From JAOPZW01 sp963807305 (GTDB taxonomy: Bacteria > Actinomycetota > Thermoleophilia > Solirubrobacterales > Solirubrobacteraceae): a DNA stretch of 64,000 bases. Location: positions 124,001-188,000 of the forward strand of contig CAWEBN010000017.1 of NCBI GenBank assembly GCA_963807305.1, written 5' to 3'. Shown here piece by piece: positions 32,057-43,852 of this stretch (the stretch's first letter is position 1; each line of letters starts with the position of its first letter). The notes beneath the pieces are model-generated. The model did no database searches, had not been told where the DNA came from, and saw nothing but the letters and a program-made list of their open reading frames with translations. Both the position numbers and the translations under genes were made by a program.

Positions 32057-33525
32057 CGGCTCATCGCCTTCGCGTCCCGGACGGAGGCCTTGACCGAGCT
32101 CTCGCTGCGGTCGAGTGCGAGCTGCGGGTAGAGCGCGATGGCGATGATGATCGCCACGAGCGGAGCGATGACCAGGCCGTCGGTGAACGAGATCTCCCGC
32201 GAGGTGACATGCGGCCCGACGCGGTTGTGCATCGAGCGGATGAACAGCCGCAGGGTGTAGACGCTGGCCAGCACCACGCCGACGAAGGCGACGCTGGCGA
32301 TGACGATCTTGGCGTTGAAGACGCCGAGCAGGATCAGGAACTCGCCGACGAAGTTCGACGAGCCCGGCATGGCCAGGTTGGCCAGCGCGACGATCAGGAA
32401 CAGAGTGGCGAGGACGGGCGCGCGGAAGGCGATGCCGCCCATGTCGCGGATGTCCTCCGAGCCGCCGGCCCGCGCGGCCAGCAGGGCGAGGATGAAGAAG
32501 GCCGGCGCCACCACGAGCCCGTGGTTGAACGCCTGCAGCAGCGCCCCCTGGGCGCCGGTGTCCTGCAGCGAGAAGATCCCCAGCGTGATGAAGCCCAGCT
32601 GGGCGACCGAGGAATAGCCGAGGATCAGCCGCGAGTCGGGCGTCGTGAAGGCCAGCACGGATCCGTAGAGGATCGAGGCCAGCGAGATCAGCAGCATGAG
32701 CTCCTGGAAGTGGGCGCTCGCGTCGGGGTACACCGGCAGCACGACGCGCAGGAACCCGTAGGCCGCGACCTTGGAGAGGATCCCCGAGAACACCGCCAGC
32801 ACCGGCAGCGGCATGGCCTTGTACCCGTCGGGCATCCAGCCGTGCAGCGGGAAGGCCGGCATCTTGACCAGGAAGGCCGCGGCGAAGAACAGGAAGATCC
32901 ACTCCTGCGACCCGGTCGGCAGCCGGCGCGCGTTCGAGCCGAGCTGGACGAGGTCGAAGGTGACGCTGTCGCCGGGCGCGAGCACGCCGGTCGCGACGGC
33001 GGCGGAGAGCATCAGCAGCGAGCCGACCAGCGTGTAGATGAAGAGCTTGACCATGCTCCCCACGCGATTGGGCGTGTCCCCCCAGCCGCCGCCCAGGAAC
33101 AGGAACGGCACGAGCATGACGTCGAAGAAGATCACGAAGAGCGCGAGGTCCTGGGCCATGAGCGCGCCCAGCACGCCGCTCTCGGCCAGGCCGAACCACA
33201 GGTAGAACAGGTGCGGGCGGTCCCACTCGCGCAGTGACGCCCACGCCACGCTGGCGAAGAACAGCAGCGCCGCCAGCGCGATGAGGAAGAGGTTCAGGCC
33301 GTCGACGCCGAGCTTGTAGTGGATGCCCAACTGGCTGATCCACGTCTTGTCGGTCACGAACTGCAGTCCCTGCTGGCCGCCGTCGAAGCGGAAGAGCAGC
33401 ACCACGGCGAGCACGAGCGTCGCCCCGGAGCCCAGCAGCGCCGCGAAGCGCGCCTCGGTGGCGGGCAGCACGAACCCCGCGATGACCGCGGCGAGGGGGA
33501 GCCAGACGATGATCGACAGGTTCAT
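32053..33525 (-). CDS. nuoM: NADH-quinone oxidoreductase subunit M
   Basis: 490 residues, polytopic antiporter-like subunit. Signatures are GVDGLNLFLIALAALLFF, FFDVMLVPFLFLGGGWGD, VKMPAFPLHGWMPDGY, LSKVAAYGFLRVVLP, LGYSSVAQLGF and PGSSNFVGEFLIL. It conducts protons as complex I reduces quinone. The gap to nuoL (33526-33580, 55 bases) is the longest inside the nuo operon and holds no gene. Confidence 0.95.
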   Translation of the reverse strand: MNLSIIVWLPLAAVIAGFVLPATEARFAALLGSGATLVLAVVLLFRFDGGQQGLQFVTDKTWISQLGIHYKLGVDGLNLFLIALAALLFFASVAWASLREWDRPHLFYLWFGLAESGVLGALMAQDLALFVIFFDVMLVPFLFLGGGWGDTPNRVGSMVKLFIYTLVGSLLMLSAAVATGVLAPGDSVTFDLVQLGSNARRLPTGSQEWIFLFFAAAFLVKMPAFPLHGWMPDGYKAMPLPVLAVFSGILSKVAAYGFLRVVLPVYPDASAHFQELMLLISLASILYGSVLAFTTPDSRLILGYSSVAQLGFITLGIFSLQDTGAQGALLQAFNHGLVVAPAFFILALLAARAGGSEDIRDMGGIAFRAPVLATLFLIVALANLAMPGSSNFVGEFLILLGVFNAKIVIASVAFVGVVLASVYTLRLFIRSMHNRVGPHVTSREISFTDGLVIAPLVAIIIAIALYPQLALDRSESSVKASVRDAKAMSR

Positions 33526-33580
33526 CGGGAGGACCGGCCTCCGGGCGGCACCCCAGCCGAAGTCGAGCGACGGCGCGCCG

Positions 33581-35584
33581 TCATGAGCTCTGGATGAGGA
33601 AGTAGAAGGCCACGGCGACGATCCCCAGCACGAGCATGGCGGCGTAGGCGCGCAGGAAGCCGTTCTGCAGCGCCCGGGCGGCCGCCGACCCGGCCTTGAC
33701 GATCCCCGTCGTCCCGCCGACGAAGACGCCGTTGATGATCACGCGCTCGAAGGTCTGCTGGCCGAAGCGCCCCACCCACGCCCACGGCCGCACCACGACG
33801 AGCTCGATGAGCTCGTCGAAGTACCACTTGTTGGCGAACAGCCGGTGCAGGAAGGCGAAGCGCTCCTGGAAGCGCGCGCTCGTGCCCGGCTGCAGGACCC
33901 AGACCCGGTAGGCGATGTAGATGCCGGCCAGCCCGAGCACCGTGCCGAGCGCCAGGCCGACGGCGATGAGGCCGGTGCTGGGATCGAGATGCAAGGTGGA
34001 GGTGGCGAACGCCGGCTCGAGGAACTTCGACACCTCCGAGTCGACCCACGGCACCTGCAGCAGGCCGCCCAACGTGGCCAGGGCGGCGAGGGCGCCCATC
34101 GCGACCTTCATCGGCACAGCCCGCTCGGCGATGTGGTGCTCGGTTCCGGGGAAGCCCACGTCGGTGTCCTCGATCTCGCCGTTGGCCGGGTTGAACGGCG
34201 CCTCGGGGTGGTGGATGTGGCCCTCCTCGAGCTCGCGCGCCTCCGGGCACGACTCGCCCCAGAAGGCGCGGAAGATCATCCGCCACGTGTAGACCGCGGT
34301 GAGGATCGCGCCCACGTAGCCGGCGACGTAGAAGACCCACCAGCCGCCGCCGCGGGCGCCGATCTCGGCCAGGATCTGGTCCTTGGAGAAGAAGCCGGAG
34401 AAGGGTGGGACGCCGGCCAGTGCCAGGCCCCCGATCACGAAGCACGCGTAGGTGAACGGCATCGCGCGCTTGAAGCCGCTCATGCGGTTCAGGGACTGCT
34501 CACCCGCCATCGCGCTGATGACCGAGCCGGCGGCCATGAAGAGCAGCGCCTTGAAGAAGGCGTGCGTCATGAGGTGGAAGAGCCCGGCCGCATACGCGCC
34601 CGCGCTCACGGCCATGACCATGTAGCCGATCTGCGACATCGTCGAATAGGCGATGACGCGCTTGAGGTCGGTCACCACGAGGCCGATCGTCCCGGCCACC
34701 AGGAGCGTTACGCAGCCGACGATGGTCCCCACCAGCGCGGCGGTGTCCGACAGCTCGAACAGCGTGTGCATGCGCGCGATCAGATAGACGCCCGCCGTGA
34801 CCATGGTGGCGGCGTGGATGAGCGCGGAGACCGGCGTCGGGCCCTCCATCGCGTCCGGGAGCCAGGTGTGCAGCGGGACCTGGGCCGACTTCGCGAACGC
34901 CCCGACGAGCAGCAGGATGAGCGCCGCGGTCAGCGCCCCGTTGTGCGAGGCGAAGTCCCTGGAGGCCGAGTCGAAGGTGCCCAGGAAGTCCAGCGTGTGC
35001 GAGTGGCGGAAGATGATGAACGTGCCCAGGACGAGGCCGACGTCGCCGACCACGTTGATCACGAACGCCTTGATGCCGGCCGCCGTCGCCGTCGTGCGCC
35101 GGTACCAGAACGAGATCAGCAGGTAGGAGGCGGCGCCGACGAAGGCCCAGCCGACGATGAGCAGCAGGAAGTTGGCCGCCATCACGAGCACGAGCATCGA
35201 GAAGACGAAGAAGTTCAGGTAGGCGAAGAAGCGCGCGAAGCCGCGGTCGCTCTGCATGTAGGCGACCGAGTAGAGGTGGATGAGGGTCGAGACGCCGGTG
35301 ACCACCAGCGCCATGAACACGCTCAGCGGATCGACGAGGATCGAGATCTGCCCGTTGACGCCCACCGTGTTGGCGTAGTTCCAGGCCACGTAGACGACCT
35401 GGCGCGCGCCCTCGTCGCGGCCCTGGAGCGAGATGCAGGTCGCCACCGCGGCGATGAACGCGCCCGCGATGGCGGCCGTCCCGACAAGGCCGATGACCCG
35501 GTCGGACATCGCCCAGTGGCCCAGCGCGATGACGATCGTGCCCGCGATCGGGAAGAGCAGGATGAGCCAGGCGCTCGTCTGCAT
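33581..35584 (-). CDS. nuoL: NADH-quinone oxidoreductase subunit L
   Basis: 667 residues. It contains the core motifs YMQSDRGFARFFAYLNFFVF, VGWAFVGAASYLLISFWY, AKSAQVPLHTWLPDAMEGPT, VSALIHAATMVTAGVYLI, VIAYSTMSQIGYM and PPFSGFFSKDQIL, and the long C-terminal extension that forms the lateral helix along the membrane arm. ATG 35584 directly follows the nuoK stop with no spacer. Confidence 0.95.
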   Translation of the reverse strand: MQTSAWLILLFPIAGTIVIALGHWAMSDRVIGLVGTAAIAGAFIAAVATCISLQGRDEGARQVVYVAWNYANTVGVNGQISILVDPLSVFMALVVTGVSTLIHLYSVAYMQSDRGFARFFAYLNFFVFSMLVLVMAANFLLLIVGWAFVGAASYLLISFWYRRTTATAAGIKAFVINVVGDVGLVLGTFIIFRHSHTLDFLGTFDSASRDFASHNGALTAALILLLVGAFAKSAQVPLHTWLPDAMEGPTPVSALIHAATMVTAGVYLIARMHTLFELSDTAALVGTIVGCVTLLVAGTIGLVVTDLKRVIAYSTMSQIGYMVMAVSAGAYAAGLFHLMTHAFFKALLFMAAGSVISAMAGEQSLNRMSGFKRAMPFTYACFVIGGLALAGVPPFSGFFSKDQILAEIGARGGGWWVFYVAGYVGAILTAVYTWRMIFRAFWGESCPEARELEEGHIHHPEAPFNPANGEIEDTDVGFPGTEHHIAERAVPMKVAMGALAALATLGGLLQVPWVDSEVSKFLEPAFATSTLHLDPSTGLIAVGLALGTVLGLAGIYIAYRVWVLQPGTSARFQERFAFLHRLFANKWYFDELIELVVVRPWAWVGRFGQQTFERVIINGVFVGGTTGIVKAGSAAARALQNGFLRAYAAMLVLGIVAVAFYFLIQSS

Positions 35585-35884
35585 CTAGCCGTGCAGCTCC
35601 CGGATCTCGTCGACGTCGATCGGCAGCCGGCGGCGGTACAGGGCGACCACGAGGCCGAGGCCGATGCACACCTCGCACGCCGCGACGACCATGACGATGA
35701 TCGCGAAGATCTGGCCGTCGCCGTTGTTCCACATGCGCGCGAAGGCGATGAGCGCGATGTTGGCGGCGTTGAGCATGAGCTCGAGGCAGAGCAGGATCAC
35801 CAGGGGGTTGCGTCGCGTCAGCACGCCGGCGGCCCCGATCGAGAAGATCAGGGCGCTGACCACGAGGTACCAGTCGAGGCTCAC
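35585..35884 (-). CDS. nuoK: NADH-quinone oxidoreductase subunit K
   Basis: 99 residues, three membrane helices. The conserved LCLELMLNAANIALIAF carries the buried Glu of helix 2 that takes part in proton translocation, and IVMVVAACEVCIGLGLVVAL is helix 3 with the second Glu. It starts with GTG 35884, overlapping the nuoJ stop as GTGA. Confidence 0.95.
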   Translation of the reverse strand: MSLDWYLVVSALIFSIGAAGVLTRRNPLVILLCLELMLNAANIALIAFARMWNNGDGQIFAIIVMVVAACEVCIGLGLVVALYRRRLPIDVDEIRELHG

Positions 35885-36564
35885 CAGCCGCCCTCCGCAT
35901 CGGACCCGCCCGCCCGGCTCGTCTCGCCGCCGCCCGAGCCGAGCTCCAGGGGCTCGCGCGTGCTGCGGCCGCCGACCGCCTCGGCCATGGTGCCGATGTC
36001 CGGCGGCAGCCTGAAGTCCATGACTGCGACGCGGTCGGCCTCGTCGGCGCCGATCCCGCCGCGCCGGCGCGCGAGCACCACGGCGCCCACGGCCGCGATG
36101 AGCAGCAGGAACGAGGCGACCTCGAAGGGCAGCAGGAACTTCGTCAGCAGCAGCGCGCCGATGCGCTCGGGGCTGCCGAAGGTGGCGTCCACCGTGGGGC
36201 CGTCGGTGGAGATCGCCTTCAGGCCGGAGCCGAGGACGGCGATCGCGAGCTCGACGAAGAGCGCCAACCCGAAGAGGACCGCGATCACCTGCTGGCCGCG
36301 GCCGACGGGCGGGCGCAGCGTCCCCGGGTCCGAGCCGCCGACGTAGGCCACGACGAAGACGTAGAGCACCATCACGGCGCCGGCGTAGACGACCACCTGC
36401 GCGGCGGCGACGAACTGCGCCTGCAGCAGCAGGAACAGGGCCGCGAGCGAGAGCAGGTGGAAGACGAGCGCGAGCACCGAGTAGAAGGGGTTGCGGACCA
36501 TCACGACCCCGACGGCGCCGCAGACGGCGCCGATGCCCGCGATGAAGAAGAAGACCTCGGCCAT
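35881..36564 (-). CDS. nuoJ: NADH-quinone oxidoreductase subunit J
   Basis: 227 residues. Five membrane helices lie in the first 165 residues, including VVVYAGAVMVLYVFVVAYVG. The last 60 residues are hydrophilic and Gly/Ser/Glu-rich (from RRRGGIGADEADRV), an extension beyond the usual length of about 170-200. ATG 36564 starts 15 bases after the nuoI stop. Confidence 0.94.
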   Translation of the reverse strand: MAEVFFFIAGIGAVCGAVGVVMVRNPFYSVLALVFHLLSLAALFLLLQAQFVAAAQVVVYAGAVMVLYVFVVAYVGGSDPGTLRPPVGRGQQVIAVLFGLALFVELAIAVLGSGLKAISTDGPTVDATFGSPERIGALLLTKFLLPFEVASFLLLIAAVGAVVLARRRGGIGADEADRVAVMDFRLPPDIGTMAEAVGGRSTREPLELGSGGGETSRAGGSDAEGGW

Positions 36565-36579
36565 GCGGATTACGGGGCC

Positions 36580-37125
36580 CTACTCGCCCTCGCGGCGCAG
36601 TGGCGCGCGCTCGAACGGCTCGGCCAGGAGCATCTCCTTGGTGAAGATGAGGTCCGGGCGCTCGTAGTCCGACATCTCGAAGTCGGTGCCCATCGTGATG
36701 GCGTCGAACGGGCACGCGATCTCGCAGTACCCGCAGAAGATGCAGCGCGCGAGGTTGATCTCGTACACGGCCGCGTAGCGCTCGCCGGGGCTGACCCGGT
36801 GCTCGGGCGTGTTCTCGGCGGCGACGACGCGGATGCAGTCCGCCGGGCAGGCGGCGGCGCACAGCGAGCAGCCGACGCACTTCTCCAATCCCGTGTCCTC
36901 GAAGCGGTGCAGACGGTGCCGGCCGCGGAAGCGCGGGTACACGGGCACCTTCTCCTCGGGGTACTGGAAGGTCGTCGTGCCCTGCACGACGCCGCGGCGG
37001 AAGGTCGTCTTCAGCCCGCGCAGCGTCTCGCCGAAGGCGCGGTAGGCGCCCCCGGGGCCGCTGGGCTGCGGGCCGCGGATGACCTCGACGACGCTCTCGT
37101 CCGCGGGATTCCACTTGGCCGTCAT
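36580..37125 (-). CDS. nuoI: NADH-quinone oxidoreductase subunit I
   Basis: 181 residues with two ferredoxin-type 4Fe-4S motifs, CVGCSLCAAACPADCI and CIFCGYCEIACPFDAI, which hold clusters N6a and N6b and pass electrons toward the quinone site. The C-terminal 30 residues (LIFTKEMLLAEPFERAP) are typical. ATG 37125 overlaps the nuoH stop by four bases. Confidence 0.96.
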   Translation of the reverse strand: MTAKWNPADESVVEVIRGPQPSGPGGAYRAFGETLRGLKTTFRRGVVQGTTTFQYPEEKVPVYPRFRGRHRLHRFEDTGLEKCVGCSLCAAACPADCIRVVAAENTPEHRVSPGERYAAVYEINLARCIFCGYCEIACPFDAITMGTDFEMSDYERPDLIFTKEMLLAEPFERAPLRREGE

Positions 37126-38144
37126 GACACCACCACGATCGCGGTCACCAGGGCGTTGATCGTCGCCAGCGGCAGCAGCACCTTCCAGCCGAAGCTCATG
37201 AGCTGGTCGTAGCGCAGGCGCGGCAGCGTGGCGCGGATCCAGATGAAGAAGATGACGACGAAGCCCATCTTGAAGAGCACGACGAATGGGTCCACCCAGG
37301 TCGGCGGGTCGATCCCGAAGGGCAGCAGCCAGCCGCCGAAGAAGACGGTCGTGACGACGCCCGAGACGACGAGCACGTTGAGGTACTCGGCGAAGTAGTA
37401 CGAGGCGAAGCGCGCGCCGCCGTACTCGGTCATGTAGCCCTGCACCAGCTCGGCGTCGGCCTCGACGAGGTCGAAGGGCGGGCGGTTGGTCTCAGCGAAC
37501 GACGCGGTCAGGAAGATGAGAAAGCCGACGAACTGCGGGATGAAGTACCACATGCCCTCCTGCGCGTAGACGATCCCGGTGAGCGACAGCGTGCCGGCGG
37601 TCATGACCACGCCGACGAGGGCCAGACCCTGCGAGACCTCGTAGGAGATGAGCTGCGCGGCGGCGCGCATCGCGCCCAGGAACGAGTACTTCGATCCCGA
37701 GGCCCAGCCGCCGAGCATGATCCCGTAGAAGGCCACGGCGCCGAAGGCGAAGAGGTAGAGCGGACCGATCGAGACGTCGAGGCCGTACAGCCCGGTCTTG
37801 GTGCCGAAGATGTCGACCGTGTCGCCGAAGGGGATGATCGCGAAGGCGGCGACCGCGGTCATGATCGAGATCAGCGGCGCGAGCGCGAAGAGCCACCCGA
37901 TCGACGTGCGCGGACGGAACTGCTCCTTGGTGATGAGCTTGAGGATGTCGGCCATCGGCTGCAGGATCCCGTAGGGGCCGACGCGGTTCGGTCCGTAGCG
38001 GTTCTGGAAGCGCCCGAGCAGCTTGCGCTCGACGACCAGCACGACGGGCACCAGCTGCAGGCCGACGGCGAAGATCACGATCGCCTTGAGGATCTGCATC
38101 CACCACGGCTCGTAGTAGCCGACCTCGGCGAGGGGCAGCGTCAT
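37122..38144 (-). CDS. nuoH: NADH-quinone oxidoreductase subunit H
   Basis: 340 residues, eight membrane helices. It links the peripheral arm to the membrane arm and lines the quinone chamber. Landmarks are RYGPNRVGPYGILQPMAD, ERKLLGRFQ, FAETNRPPFDLVEADAELVQ and the GYMTEYGGARFA loop. ATG 38144 overlaps the nuoG stop as ATGA. Confidence 0.96.
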   Translation of the reverse strand: MTLPLAEVGYYEPWWMQILKAIVIFAVGLQLVPVVLVVERKLLGRFQNRYGPNRVGPYGILQPMADILKLITKEQFRPRTSIGWLFALAPLISIMTAVAAFAIIPFGDTVDIFGTKTGLYGLDVSIGPLYLFAFGAVAFYGIMLGGWASGSKYSFLGAMRAAAQLISYEVSQGLALVGVVMTAGTLSLTGIVYAQEGMWYFIPQFVGFLIFLTASFAETNRPPFDLVEADAELVQGYMTEYGGARFASYYFAEYLNVLVVSGVVTTVFFGGWLLPFGIDPPTWVDPFVVLFKMGFVVIFFIWIRATLPRLRYDQLMSFGWKVLLPLATINALVTAIVVVS

Positions 38145-40602
38145 GCCTTGCGCACCTCCACCAGCGGGCCGTCGAGCGCGTTGGTCTCCAGGAAGACGCT
38201 GCCCTCCGGTGTCGCTGCGCGCACCGTGACCGTCGCGTCCACGCGCTGCCCGTCGGCGCCGACCACGACGTGGTCGCCCTGGAACAGCTCCAGGCGCTGG
38301 GCGTCGGAGGGCGCCATCTCCACGCGCAGATCGGGGTGCAGGAAGTGCAGCGCCGGCGACACGCGGACCTCGGTCGCGTTCCAGATCGAGCGGAAGGTCC
38401 CCAGGCGCAGGCGGCCGTTGGGCGCGGGCGCCGGCGGCGGCTCCTGCGCCGTTGCATCGGCGGCCGTGTCGAGCTCGGCGGCCGGGAACGCGCCGGCGGC
38501 GTCGCGTGCCTGCCAGCGCACGCCCTTGCCGCCGATCTCGTCGAGGGTCAGCCCGGCGTAGAAGGGCACCGCCGCGGTCAGTTGGGCCGTCGCCATCGGC
38601 CCGGTGAGGATGCCGAGGTCGAGGCCGGCGCGCCGGGCCAGGTCGGCGAGGACCGACCACTCCGTGCGCACGTCGCCGGGATGGCCGATCGCCGCACGCA
38701 GGCGCTGCAGGCGCCCGTCGGGGTGCGTCAGCGTCCCGTCCTTCTCGGCGTAGCTCTCGGCCGGGAAGACGACGGTCGCGTACTCGCGCACGCCGTCGGT
38801 GAGGAAGTTGGCGTGGGCGATGACGGTGGTGGCGCGCTCGAGCGCGGCCTCCCACCCGGGGCGCCCGGGCAGCTCGGCGACCGGGTCGGCGTGCAGCAGG
38901 TAGAGCGCGGTCAGCTCGCCCTCGCGTGCTGCGGCGGCGATGGCGGCGGCGTCGCGACCCGGCGCGGTCTCCGAGAGCCCGGGGCCGGCGTTGGGCAGCA
39001 CGCCGGCCTCGGCCAGGCCGCGCCCGTTGGCCGACGCGGGCACGCACAGCAGCCCCGCGCCCTCGCGCCCGCCGAGCAGGCTCAGGCGCTCGGCCAGGGC
39101 GAGCAGCGCGCGGGCCGCCTGGCCGGCGCGCGGCCCGGAGACCAGGCGCTCGCCGTAGAGGACGACGACGTCCTCGCCGGCCTGCAGCGCGCGCACCAGC
39201 GTGCGCAGCGCGTCGAACTCGACGCCCGCGGCCTGCGCGAGGCGCTCGGCCTCCGAGCGCCGGCCCAGGTCGAACGCCGCCGAGAGCGCCAGCAGGAAGG
39301 CCTCGCCGCCGCCCGGCGCGAAGCGGATGCTCGTGGCCGCGTTGGCATCCAGCGACGACGGGCGGCTCGTGGCCACCGCGAGCTTGACCTTGTGGCGCCG
39401 CACGCCCTTGCGGATGCGCAGGTCCACGATCGGCATGTCGTCGACCGGCTCGCAGTCCAGGACGAGGACGGTGTGGGCGAACTCGAGGTCGGGGACCGTG
39501 GCCTGGGCGCCGGGCGCACCCAGCGCGCGGTGCAGCGCGAGCGGCAGCGTCCCGCCGGGCCTCGAGTCGAGGTCGGGCGAGCTCAGGCCTTCGCGCATCA
39601 GGCGCTGAAGGAGGAAGCCCTCCTCGTTGGTCGTCGTGCCGCCGGCGATCGCACCCACGCGCCCGTTGGCGCGCTTGAGCCCGGAGGCCGCCTCGTCGAG
39701 CGCGCGCTCCCAGGAGACCTCGCGCAGCTCGCCGCCGTCGCGGATCATCGGGCGCGTCACGCGCTCGTCGACGTGGATGGACTGGTAGGCGAAGCGGCCG
39801 CGGTCGCACAGCCAGCCGTCGTCGACCTCGGCGTGGTCGCGTCCGAGCACGCGCAGGACGCGATCGTCGCGGACGGTGAAGGTGACGTTGCACTGGCTCG
39901 CGCACAGCGCGCACACCGAGCCCGAGCCCTCGATGTCCCACGGGCGCGCGCGGAAGCGGTAGGGCTGCGAGGTCAGCGCGCCCACCGGGCACAGCTCGAT
40001 GATGTTGCCGCTGAACGGCGCGACGTAGGGATGTCCGTCGAAGGTCGAGACGTAGGTGTGCGCGCCGCGCTCCTCGAGGACCAGCTGGTAGTCCTCGGAG
40101 ATCTCCTGGCTGAAGCGCACGCAGCGGTAGCAGAGGATGCAGCGCTCGCGATCGATGGCCACCAGGGGGCTGAGGGCGAGCGGCTTCTGGAAGTGGCGCT
40201 TGGGCTCGATGAAGCGCGAGCGCCCACCGCCCCAGCCGAAGGAGATGTCCTGCAGCGGGCACTCGCCGCCCTTGTCGCACACCGGGCAGTCGAGCGGATG
40301 GTTGATGAGCAGGAACTCGACGACCGCCTCCTGCGCCTGCCTGACCCGGTCGGTCTGGGTGTGGACGACCATGCCGTCCTTGACCGGGGTCGAGCAGCCC
40401 GTCTGCAGCTTGGGGATGCCCTCGACCTCGACCAGGCACATGCGGCACGCGCCGACCGGGGCCCCGAGCTTGGGCTCGTAGCAGAAGACCGGGATCTCGA
40501 CGTCGCCGTGCTTGGCGGCGTCGACCAGCATCGCGTTCTCGGGCGCACTGACCTCGAGGCCGTCGATGGTGAGGGTCACCATCCGCTGCTCGGGGCGCGG
40601 CA

Positions 40603-40603
<1 letters not shown>
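38141..40603 (-). CDS. nuoG: NADH-quinone oxidoreductase subunit G
   Basis: 820 residues from GTG 40603, or 813 from ATG 40582. The 2Fe-2S domain has CYEPKLGAPVGACRMC and a later CSTP. A His/Cys motif with CPVCDKGGECPLQD follows, then a ferredoxin-like CILCYRCVRF, and an N7-type CALCASQCNVTF before the molybdopterin-oxidoreductase-like domain (WLCDRGRFAYQSIH onwards). The C-terminal part has Ala/Pro-rich linkers and an aspartate-decarboxylase-like fold. GTG 40603 overlaps the nuoF stop by one base and has AAGGGG about 10 bases upstream, so it is preferred. It transfers electrons between NuoF/E and NuoI. Confidence 0.94.
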
Positions 40604-41912
<1,309 letters not shown>

Positions 41913-41922
<10 letters not shown>

Positions 41923-42599
41923 GGGGCAGCCCCTCCTGGCGGCTCCGTGCCCGACCCGGGTGCGGACGGGGGTGTGGCAGCCCTGGGGTCGGCGGACTTC
42001 AGGTTCTTCAGCTGGCGCTCGGGCAGCGGCTCCTCGCCGCGGCGCACGGCGTCGAGGACGGCGGGGACCTCGTCGATGCCGATCGGCCCGACATAGTTGC
42101 CGTCGATCGAGGCCATCGGCGCCATGTCGCACGCCCCCAGGCACTCGAAGGCGCGGATGTTGAGCTCGGGGTCCTCGCCGCCGTGCTCGTGGAAGGCGGC
42201 GAACAGCTCGTCGGCGCCGCGCAGCGAGCAGGAGATGTTGGTGCACACGAAGACGTCGTGGCGGCCCACCGGCTGCGTGAAGAACATGTCGTAGAAGGTC
42301 GCCACGGAGATGACGTAGCCCGGCGTCAGGCGCATGACGCACGCCACCTGCTCCATCCCCTCCGGCGTGCACCAGCCGTACATGTCCTGCATGGCGTGCA
42401 GGGCCGGGATCGTCGCCGAGCGATGATCGGGGTAGCGCGCCATGTAGGCCTCGATCGTCGTCCGCAGATCCTCGGGGACCGGCGTGGTGGCGGGATCGGG
42501 GACCTCCTCGGGGTCCTTCGTGAGGTCCGCGGCCTCGTCCCAGCCGGGAACGCGCGAGCCGTGCCCGAAGCGCGGCACGCGTGTCGGGTCGATCGCCAT
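41913..42599 (-). CDS. nuoE: NADH-quinone oxidoreductase subunit E
   Basis: 228 residues, thioredoxin-like 2Fe-2S protein. The four ligands are in CTNISCSLRGAD and FECLGACDMAP. Upstream DHRSATIPALHAMQDMYGWC and VISVATFYDMFF are typical. An N-terminal segment of about 35 residues and a C-terminal Pro/Gly-rich tail of about 35 residues extend beyond the E. coli length of 166. ATG 42599 overlaps the nuoD TAA by one base. Confidence 0.95.
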
Positions 42600-43852
42600 T
42601 ACCTGTCGATGCCTCCGAGGATCGGGTCGAGGGCCGCGAGGGTCGCGATCATGTCGGCGATGTAGAGGTCCTTGACCATCGGCGCGGTGGCCTGGAGGTT
42701 CACGAAGGAGGGGTCGCGCATGTGCACGCGCGCGGGCTTGCTCGAGCCGTCCGAGCGCACGAAGCAGCCGAGCTCGCCGCGCGGCGACTCGATCGGGTAG
42801 TAGGCCTCGCCCGGTGGCACGCGGAAGCCCTCGGTCACGAGCTTGAAGTGATGGATGAGGGCCTCCATCGAGGTGGCGAGCTCCCAGCGCGGCGGGAGCG
42901 CGACCTTGCGGTCCTCGGTCATGTGCGGCCCTTCGGGCAGCCCGTCGAGGCACTGCTCGATGATCTTCACCGACTCGTACATCTCGGCGATGCGCACGAA
43001 GAAGCGGTCGTAGTTGTCGCCGATGGTGCCGACCGGGATCTTGAACTCGAAGTCGTCGTAGGACGAGTAGGGCATCGCCTTGCGCAGGTCCCACGGGTGA
43101 CCGGCCGAGCGCAGCAGCGGGCCCGTGACGCCGAGCGCGAGCAGCTCGTCCTGCCCCAGGGCCGCGACGTTGCGCAGGCGCTGCAGGACGATCTCGTTCT
43201 TCTCGAGCAGGTCGCGGTAGGAGTCGATGCGGTCCGGCATGACCTCGCAGAACGCGCGCACGCGCTCGGCGAAGCCGGCGGGGATGTCCTCGATGACGCC
43301 ACCGACCTGGATGTAGCGCGTGTGCATGCGCTGGCCCGAGGACATCTCGAACAGGTCGAGGATCGTCTCGCGCTCGCGGAAGCAGTACCAGAACATCGAG
43401 ATCGCGCCGAGGTCCAGCGCGCTCGTGCCCAGCCACACCAGGTGGCTCATGATCCGGTTGAGCTCGAGGTGCATCACGCGCAGGTACTGGGCGCGCTTGG
43501 GGACCTCGACGCCCACGAGCGTCTCGACGGCCCCGCAGTAGGCCATCGCGTTGAAGTAGTAGGCGAGGTAGTCCATCCGCTCGACGATGGGGACGACCTT
43601 CCAGTAGCTCTTGTCCTCCGCCGTCTTCTCGATGCCCGTGTGGACGTAGCCGATGATCGGCTTGAGGTCGCGGACGACCTCGCCCTCGAGGTGGACCAGC
43701 AGCCGCAGGACCCCGTGCGTCGCGGGGTGGTGCGGGCCGAAGTTGATGGTCAGGAGCTCCTGCTCCATGCCCTCGCCGCGGGCCACGCTCTGGCGCGGGG
43801 CGGTGACGTCGAGGGCGTCCTCCTGGCGGCGGTACTCGGAGACGTCGGTCAT
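42599..43852 (-). CDS. nuoD: NADH-quinone oxidoreductase subunit D
   Basis: 417 residues, the 49-kDa-type subunit that forms the quinone-reduction site. It has NFGPHHPATHGVLRLLVHLE near residue 33, GYVHTGIEKTAEDKSY and the C-terminal PRGELGCFVRSDGSSKP-type block (ESPRGELGCF), ending DPILGGIDR. The N-terminal 25 residues are longer than in many homologues. ATG 43852 overlaps the nuoC stop as ATGA. Confidence 0.96.
   Translation of the reverse strand: MTDVSEYRRQEDALDVTAPRQSVARGEGMEQELLTINFGPHHPATHGVLRLLVHLEGEVVRDLKPIIGYVHTGIEKTAEDKSYWKVVPIVERMDYLAYYFNAMAYCGAVETLVGVEVPKRAQYLRVMHLELNRIMSHLVWLGTSALDLGAISMFWYCFRERETILDLFEMSSGQRMHTRYIQVGGVIEDIPAGFAERVRAFCEVMPDRIDSYRDLLEKNEIVLQRLRNVAALGQDELLALGVTGPLLRSAGHPWDLRKAMPYSSYDDFEFKIPVGTIGDNYDRFFVRIAEMYESVKIIEQCLDGLPEGPHMTEDRKVALPPRWELATSMEALIHHFKLVTEGFRVPPGEAYYPIESPRGELGCFVRSDGSSKPARVHMRDPSFVNLQATAPMVKDLYIADMIATLAALDPILGGIDR

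Noticed and set aside
33845..36346. 833-codon frame on the + strand opposite nuoL/nuoK/nuoJ
   Set aside because: Rich in Arg, His, Asp, Glu and Gln with no motif; it is the mirror of a membrane-protein gene in a GC-rich genome.
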